This document shows, in pieces, positions 8,301 through 10,982 of a stretch of 10,982 nt of DNA. The position numbers and the translations under genes are program-made. Source of the stretch: an uncultured Eubacteriales bacterium (GTDB lineage: Bacteria > Bacillota > Clostridia > Lachnospirales > Lachnospiraceae); contig ONXW01000147.1 in NCBI GenBank assembly GCA_900321915.1, positions 1 through 10,982 on the forward strand. The letters are read 5' to 3'. The notes below the pieces were generated by a model. That model did no database searches, was not told the origin of the DNA, and saw nothing but the letters and a program-made list of their open reading frames with translations. How positions within the stretch are numbered: the stretch's first letter is position 1; every line of letters begins with the position of its first letter.

Positions 8301-8842
8301 TCCATGAAATTCTGCCGGCTCCCGTACCCGCGCAGCCCGTCGTAGAGAGCGCGCACATGCAGGTCCTGCATGAAGGGTGCTGAAGTGAATCCCTGGTAGT
8401 CCAGAAGACGCAGCGCGGTTTCCTGGTCGCGCTCCGCCACATGCAGGAAATCCTCCGCCGTCACCAGTCCCCCGAGCTTCTCCCCGGGAGAACCGGATCC
8501 CACCGTAAACCGGAAGGGTATCTCCTGTTCCCCGCAGTTGGTAACAAGCGAAAAGCTTCCCTCAATCGTCTCCCCGGGCGCAAGAAAAGACGCATCTGCC
8601 TCATAGACGATACGGTTCCTGACACCTCCGAATGAATTGTTTTCCACGGGAATGCGGACGCGGGGATTCGAGGAGTAGATAAATCCCTTCACATTCAGCC
8701 GGTTGACACTGCTGATCAGGATCTCCCTCTTTGTAACGGCGCCGTAGCGGATGGTTTCGCTGACAGCTTCCGGCTGCCACGCCATCCTGGGCCGCTCACC
8801 GTCCAGAATTCCCCTGGCCAGACGATTGATTCGTTCCTTCAT
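5369..8842 (-). CDS. Large DUF5717-type protein: beta-sandwich N-terminus plus helical repeat scaffold
   Basis: The 1157-residue protein lacks a signal peptide or membrane helix, so it is probably cytosolic. Two beta-rich segments are visible, about 28-115 and 198-292. Each ends with a G-containing turn and strand pair (LAPGETIEGSFSLVTNCG at 87-104; LHAGRNTGCIRIRSKN at 264-279), a style seen in ASH/DUF1573-like Ig folds. They are separated by a helical linker (126-192). From about 300 to 1020 the protein is mostly helical with TPR-like periodicity, interrupted by a beta-rich insertion around 645-700 (YVVVVHEELMVEDAYPL). The C-terminal part (1030-1157) is mixed and ends in helices. I recall this family as DUF5717, regularly beside DUF5716. 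No catalytic motif was recognised; a scaffold role is inference. AGGTG lies about 10 nt before the ATG, and a promoter-like signal lies 47-75 nt upstream. It is the first gene of the long minus-strand operon. Confidence 0.85.
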   Translation of the reverse strand: MKERINRLARGILDGERPRMAWQPEAVSETIRYGAVTKREILISSVNRLNVKGFIYSSNPRVRIPVENNSFGGVRNRIVYEADASFLAPGETIEGSFSLVTNCGEQEIPFRFTVGSGSPGEKLGGLVTAEDFLHVAERDQETALRLLDYQGFTSAPFMQDLHVRALYDGLRGYGSRQNFMEEFLISLGVKRPVRLMTDSREVRYENLTEHIQDEIVIRSDSWGYIRVDLENEGDFIYLPRKSFTHADFSEGLLRIPYVILPERLHAGRNTGCIRIRSKNLRETVPVIISMTGDGGERTIAWQRELARYLDLRRKIVPKDDFTQEMGELRRIADRISVLGADLEEAALPASMIQQDIAVLDGSLPLQDFVDAMLHAGFSGGRTGDAGSYYLHLLEISRDMLPEDDPEPGLAVLEQIFSRGCRSPFLYEMALALLKKDPSRLDNPGSFEIQTMYYAVRKADIGHELAVRCAAGAGSVRRLNSLSLRLLMELYRIYPEREILTSVCAAMIRQDKRGPRWFEWYERGINKDVSLTRLYEYYLASLPQDYGRLLPEKVLIYFAYTQDMDVTSRENLYWNIITYSKTSSQTYRDFAPSMERFALEQLFQGKIDNRLAAIYRKMIVSELIDGKLARVLPPILRATRIRCRDQEMRYVVVVHEELMVEDAYPLENGYAFVPVFSDRDVILLQDSYGNRYHSVRYDSEPAMRDVDELVERCFEVNPEQPLLLANACYAAAAKEMPDERDAELLIKADRTMKLHPLFRDKMLSAVLRYYQMVQEKTEIPEEGLRYLLQMDKRLISQKQRTEVCGILIDNERFTEAWDMVRTFILTDLPAGRMAALVGRLILDSLFAEDPMILHFAMQILNAGKADTVLLDYLCEHFNGTTEQMYGVLLRGLREHVETYDLEERIVAQMLFTGNTEKLDAVFELYAGSMKTSENVVRAYFTVRSAEYFFQDKAAGDRVFAYLEGMVDASSEKDKVPDIYLIALTKYYSTLSDLTPKQRDVCQSVVNSMIDSGMVFSYFKDLARFVIIPGDILDKEIVEYHGSRDHFPFLRVRILPEEETFHYEEMRQVYQGVYIREKVLFEGEILEYQIEEEDDEGRRVAAEGSISCREVRTRAPGNRFASLNEMSLALDMKNETDLQQKMTEYLKKDAAVGQLFTLQ

Positions 8843-8888
8843 AATCTGCTTTCACCTACTGTACTTTCGTCAAAACATAGTTCAAGAT

Positions 8889-8917
8889 ATTGTATCACAT
8901 TTCACCGATAATTTCAC
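8889..8917 (-). promoter_or_regulatory. Predicted promoter of the DUF5717-DUF5716 operon
   Basis: On the minus strand an extended -10, TGATACAAT (TACAAT at 8894-8889, five of six consensus bases, with the TGn element at 8897-8895), lies 17 nt after a weak -35, GTGAAA (8917-8912). Transcription would start near 8882, giving a leader of about 40 nt before the ATG at 8842. The weak -35 overlaps one copy of a GTGAAAT repeat, which fits a regulated promoter. Confidence 0.6.
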
Positions 8918-8927
8918 TATCAATGTG
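8896..8927. promoter_or_regulatory. Candidate operator: inverted and direct repeats over the operon promoter
   Basis: An inverted repeat CACATT (8896-8901) / AATGTG (8922-8927) has a 20-nt spacer. It encloses two direct ATTTCAC copies (8899-8905 and 8911-8917, 12 nt apart); a third, shorter TTTCAC lies at 8850-8855. The elements cover the -35, spacer and TGn positions of the minus-strand promoter, where a bound protein would block RNA polymerase. The repeats are short, so chance is possible. Confidence 0.35.
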
Positions 8928-8957
8928 TACTTTAGTCTGTTTTTCCGGCTCCGGCCC

Positions 8958-8986
8958 TTGATTCTCCCGGAATATCTTGTTATGAT
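8958..8986 (+). promoter_or_regulatory. Predicted promoter of the DUF4364-type gene
   Basis: TTGATT (8958-8963) and TATGAT (8981-8986) are separated by exactly 17 nt. A TGn extension (TGT, 8978-8980) precedes the -10. Transcription would start near 8993, leaving a leader of about 30 nt that contains the AGGAG at 9009-9013. It is arranged back to back with the operon promoter on the other strand. Confidence 0.65.
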
Positions 8987-9008
8987 TAACAGGCACAATT
9001 TCAATTTC

Positions 9009-9013
9009 AGGAG
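9009..9013 (+). promoter_or_regulatory. Ribosome binding site deciding the start of the DUF4364-type gene
   Basis: AGGAG lies 9 nt before the ATG at 9023 and 12 nt before the adjacent ATG at 9026. The spacing favours the first ATG, so the protein starts MMSEP. Confidence 0.7.
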
Positions 9014-9022
9014 TTTTGCGCT

Positions 9023-9550
9023 ATGATGTCCGAACCTATCACCTTATATAAACTGATGATTCTGCATATGCTGAACCGGGTCAATTTCCCCCTGACCAGC
9101 GCCCAGTTTTCCGATTTCTTCCTGACCAGGGAGTACACCAACTTCTTCTCCCTGCAGCAGGCCCTGAATGAGCTGGTCCAGTCGGGACTCATCCGCGTGG
9201 AGGCGCTTCACAGCCTTTCCCGCTATGAGATTACCCCGGAAGGGGAACAGACCCTCGGGTTTTTCGGCCGCCGCATTTCCCAGGAGATCCTGCAGGACAT
9301 GGATTCTTACCTGACCGAAAACCACCTGCGGATCCGCGAGGAAGTCGGTACCATCTCCGACTATTACCGCACCGACAACCGCGATTACGTCGTCCACTGC
9401 GAGGTGCGCGAGGGCAAGTCCCGCCTCATCCACCTGGAGGTCACGGTCCCGGACGCGGAACAGGCGGAGCTGATGAGCAGTCACTGGAAAGACCGCAGCC
9501 AGGAGATTTATTCCTTTATCATGAAATCCCTGATGCGGGAAGATCATTAA
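9023..9550 (+). CDS. DUF4364-type winged-helix protein
   Basis: The 175-residue protein is a probable DNA-binding regulator. The N-terminal half (about 5-82) reads as a winged helix: LYKLMILHMLNRV helix, FPLTSAQFSDFFL and TNFFSLQQALNELVQSGLI as the helix-turn-helix pair, then a RYEITPEGEQTL wing and helix. This closely matches my recollection of DUF4364 proteins, which are widespread in Clostridia. The C-terminal half has a long helix (84-112), a beta hairpin (121-141, DYVVHCEVREG) and a final helix (144-171), likely a dimerisation or sensing module. It is transcribed divergently from the DUF5717 operon and convergently with engB, with its own promoter and terminator. Its position makes it a candidate regulator of the operon, but DUF4364 also occurs beside other genes, so that link is inference. 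Confidence 0.9.
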   Translation: MMSEPITLYKLMILHMLNRVNFPLTSAQFSDFFLTREYTNFFSLQQALNELVQSGLIRVEALHSLSRYEITPEGEQTLGFFGRRISQEILQDMDSYLTENHLRIREEVGTISDYYRTDNRDYVVHCEVREGKSRLIHLEVTVPDAEQAELMSSHWKDRSQEIYSFIMKSLMREDH

Positions 9551-9558
9551 TCTCAGAC

Positions 9559-9598
9559 AAAAAACCCTGAACGGCAGCTGCCGCTCAGGGTTTTCTTT
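9559..9598. terminator. Bidirectional intrinsic terminator between the DUF4364-type gene and engB
   Basis: The stem pairs CCCTGA (9565-9570) with TCAGGG (9585-9590), has an A·C mismatch, then CGGC/GCCG around an AGCT loop (9576-9579). It is followed by TTTTCTTT (9591-9598) on the plus strand and preceded by six A (9559-9564), which form a U-run on the minus strand. It can stop both converging genes; its right end overlaps the engB stop codon (9597-9599). Confidence 0.9.
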
Positions 9599-10202
9599 AT
9601 TCTGCATTCTCCGGTTCCGGGTCAAGACGGGACTCAATAAACTCCCATATCTCATCCCTTCCCTGTTTTGTCTCCGCGGAAAAAGCGGTGACCGGGAAAG
9701 ACGGATCAAGGTTCAGCCCCTTCTTAATCTCCGCCAGCTGCTTCCCTATCTGGGAGCGCTTCAGCTTATCCGCCTTCGTCGCAACGATAATGGGCGTATA
9801 GCCGTGGTCTGTGATCCACTGAAACATCAGCCTGTCGTTCTCCCCCGGCGCGTGCCGGATGTCAACGAGCAGGAACACGGCCCGGATGGCCTTCGACTGG
9901 TGGAGATAATCCTCAATGAGCTTTCCCCACTGCGCCTTTACCTTCTCATTCGCCTTCGCAAACCCGTATCCCGGCAGATCCACATAAAAGAACGCATCGT
10001 TGATATGATAATAGTTGATTGTCTGCGTTTTTCCGGGCGTGCTGGACGTGCGCGCCAGGGATTTCCGGTTCATCAGCGCGTTGATCAGGGAGGATTTGCC
10101 CACATTGGACTTGCCGCAGAACGCAAACTCCGGCTGGGTATTCTTCGGCAGCCTGCTGGTAATGCCGCAGACCGTCTCCAGCACTGCATCCCGGATAATC
10201 AT
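9597..10202 (-). CDS. engB: Ribosome biogenesis GTPase EngB/YsxC
   Basis: The 201-residue TRAFAC-class GTPase takes part in assembly of the large ribosomal subunit in the cytoplasm. All nucleotide-binding motifs are in place: G1 GKSNVGKS (30-37), the G2 region STPGKTQ (54-60), G3 DLPG (75-78), G4 TKAD (142-145) and G5 FSAE (174-177). GYGFAKA (78-84) after G3 is characteristic of this family. The length is normal. The start ATG overlaps the lon stop (ATGA, 10199-10202), so translation is coupled. The same lon-ysxC order is known in Bacillus subtilis, where YsxC is essential. The gene ends at the bidirectional terminator. The C-terminus (193-201) is a short acidic tail. Confidence 0.97.
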   Translation of the reverse strand: MIIRDAVLETVCGITSRLPKNTQPEFAFCGKSNVGKSSLINALMNRKSLARTSSTPGKTQTINYYHINDAFFYVDLPGYGFAKANEKVKAQWGKLIEDYLHQSKAIRAVFLLVDIRHAPGENDRLMFQWITDHGYTPIIVATKADKLKRSQIGKQLAEIKKGLNLDPSFPVTAFSAETKQGRDEIWEFIESRLDPEPENAE

Positions 10203-10982
10203 TTAGCGACCTCCCGTGTCTTTCTCCCCGCTGTTCTCCTGCGGGCAGGCTTCTTTTCCTCAGGCACAAACGCATGCTCAATGACCTCGGACATCTGCCG
10301 GACATAGACGATATCCATGCCGCCGACGATCTCCCTGGAGAGCTCCGCCACATCCGGCCGGTTCTTGTACGGCACAAGGACGGTCTTGATGTCCGCCTGT
10401 TTGGCAGCCAGGAGTTTTTCCTTCAGGCCGCCGATCATCAGCACATTGCCCCTCAGGGTAACCTCTCCGGTCATTGCCACGGAGGCGCGCACCTTCCTTC
10501 CGGTCACAGCGGACAAAAGCGCTGTGGCCAGCGTGATTCCGGCTGACGGGCCGTCCTTCGGCACCGCCCCCTCCGGGATATGGATGTGCAGGTCATTCTC
10601 GGAGAAAACGTCCGCGGGGATCCCGTAATCCTTTGTGGCGACAGACCGCACCCAGGTCAGGGCAATCTGCGCCGACTCCTTCATGACGTCGCCCATCTTT
10701 CCGGTCAGGACGAGGCCGCCCTTCCCGGGGTAAATATTCACTTCCACCTTCAGGGTGACGCCGCCGACGCTGGTCCAGGCCAGGCCTGTGACAATTCCCG
10801 CCTGATCCTCCCGGTCCCGGTCCTCCTCGGTAACCCGCTCCTTGCCCAGGTATTTCTCCAGGCTGGACGGGGTGATTCGGACGCTCTTCCTGTTGTTCTC
10901 CAGAATCTCGCGGGCGGATTTCCGGCAGATATCGCCGATTCTCCGCGCCAGGCTGCGCACACCGGCCTCGGCCGTATAATTG
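10199..10982 (-). CDS. lon: ATP-dependent Lon protease, C-terminal part (cut by window edge)
   Basis: About 260 residues of Lon are present, open at the right edge; the reading frame continues upstream as NYTAEAG before the GTG at 10958-10960, so that GTG is an internal valine. The visible part covers the end of the AAA+ module (ARRIGDICRK, as in the YTREAGVR region) and the whole protease domain. The catalytic serine is in PKDGPSAG (codon 10544-10546) and the lysine in GGLKEKLLAA (codon 10415-10417), 43 residues apart as in E. coli S679/K722. Lon is a cytosolic hexamer that degrades misfolded and regulatory proteins. The C-terminal end carries a basic extension (KKPARRRTAGRKTREVAK) beyond the usual domain end. 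Its stop overlaps the engB start by 4 nt. Confidence 0.97.
   Translation of the reverse strand, partial: NYTAEAGVRSLARRIGDICRKSAREILENNRKSVRITPSSLEKYLGKERVTEEDRDREDQAGIVTGLAWTSVGGVTLKVEVNIYPGKGGLVLTGKMGDVMKESAQIALTWVRSVATKDYGIPADVFSENDLHIHIPEGAVPKDGPSAGITLATALLSAVTGRKVRASVAMTGEVTLRGNVLMIGGLKEKLLAAKQADIKTVLVPYKNRPDVAELSREIVGGMDIVYVRQMSEVIEHAFVPEEKKPARRRTAGRKTREVAK

Noticed and set aside
8998..9009. Tandem ATTTCA hexamer before the DUF4364-type start as a CodY-like box
   Set aside because: It lacks the palindromic AATTTTC-n-GAAAATT arrangement; two copies of a short AT-rich hexamer can occur by chance.
10958..10960. GTG as the start of a short Lon-like gene
   Set aside because: The reading frame stays open upstream and encodes NYTAEAG, matching the conserved Lon segment before this point, so the GTG is an internal valine of a gene cut by the window edge.

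Overview
The window looks like a chromosomal stretch from a fairly GC-rich member of the Clostridia, most likely a Lachnospiraceae relative (Bacillota). The reasons are strong AGGAG/GGGAG-type ribosome binding sites, the lon–ysxC (engB) gene order seen in Firmicutes, a DUF4364-type winged-helix gene next to it, and a gene pair that I recall from Lachnospiraceae genomes as DUF5717 and DUF5716. No transposase, integrase, phage gene, tRNA, rRNA or CRISPR array is visible. Family names are from memory and were not searched.

Layout, right to left. Positions 10199-10982 (minus) hold the C-terminal part of the ATP-dependent protease Lon, cut by the window edge. It overlaps by ATGA with the ribosome-assembly GTPase EngB/YsxC (9597-10202, minus). 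A bidirectional hairpin terminator (9559-9598) separates this pair from a convergent winged-helix gene of the DUF4364 type (9023-9550, plus). A 180-base intergenic region (8843-9022) carries two divergent promoter-like signals and short direct and inverted repeats. From there a long minus-strand gene train runs to the left edge: a 1157-residue DUF5717-type protein, a 407-residue Hsp70-like DUF5716-type protein, a 270-residue TPR protein, a zinc-ribbon single-pass membrane protein, a coiled-coil single-pass membrane protein, an M24 Xaa-Pro peptidase, an sce7726-like PD-(D/E)XK-type protein and a DUF5684-like four-helix membrane protein. Gaps are -4 to 32 nt down to the peptidase, then 72 and 25 nt, so at least the first six genes look like one operon.

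The most interesting part is 2384-8842. The DUF5716-type protein keeps an actin/Hsp70-like phosphate-1 strand, a recognisable adenosine loop and a good match to the Hsp70 substrate-binding beta domain. The glycine-rich phosphate-2 loop (DLGGGT in Hsp70) appears replaced by SLEDEN, and there is no helical lid. Its upstream partner is a large cytosolic protein with two beta-sandwich-like segments (ASH/DUF1573-like in style) followed by a very long helical repeat region. With a TPR protein and two small membrane-anchored proteins (one zinc-ribbon, one coiled-coil), this suggests an uncharacterised chaperone-like or scaffolding complex docked at the inner face of the membrane. That functional model is inference; the gene order, couplings and motifs are visible directly.
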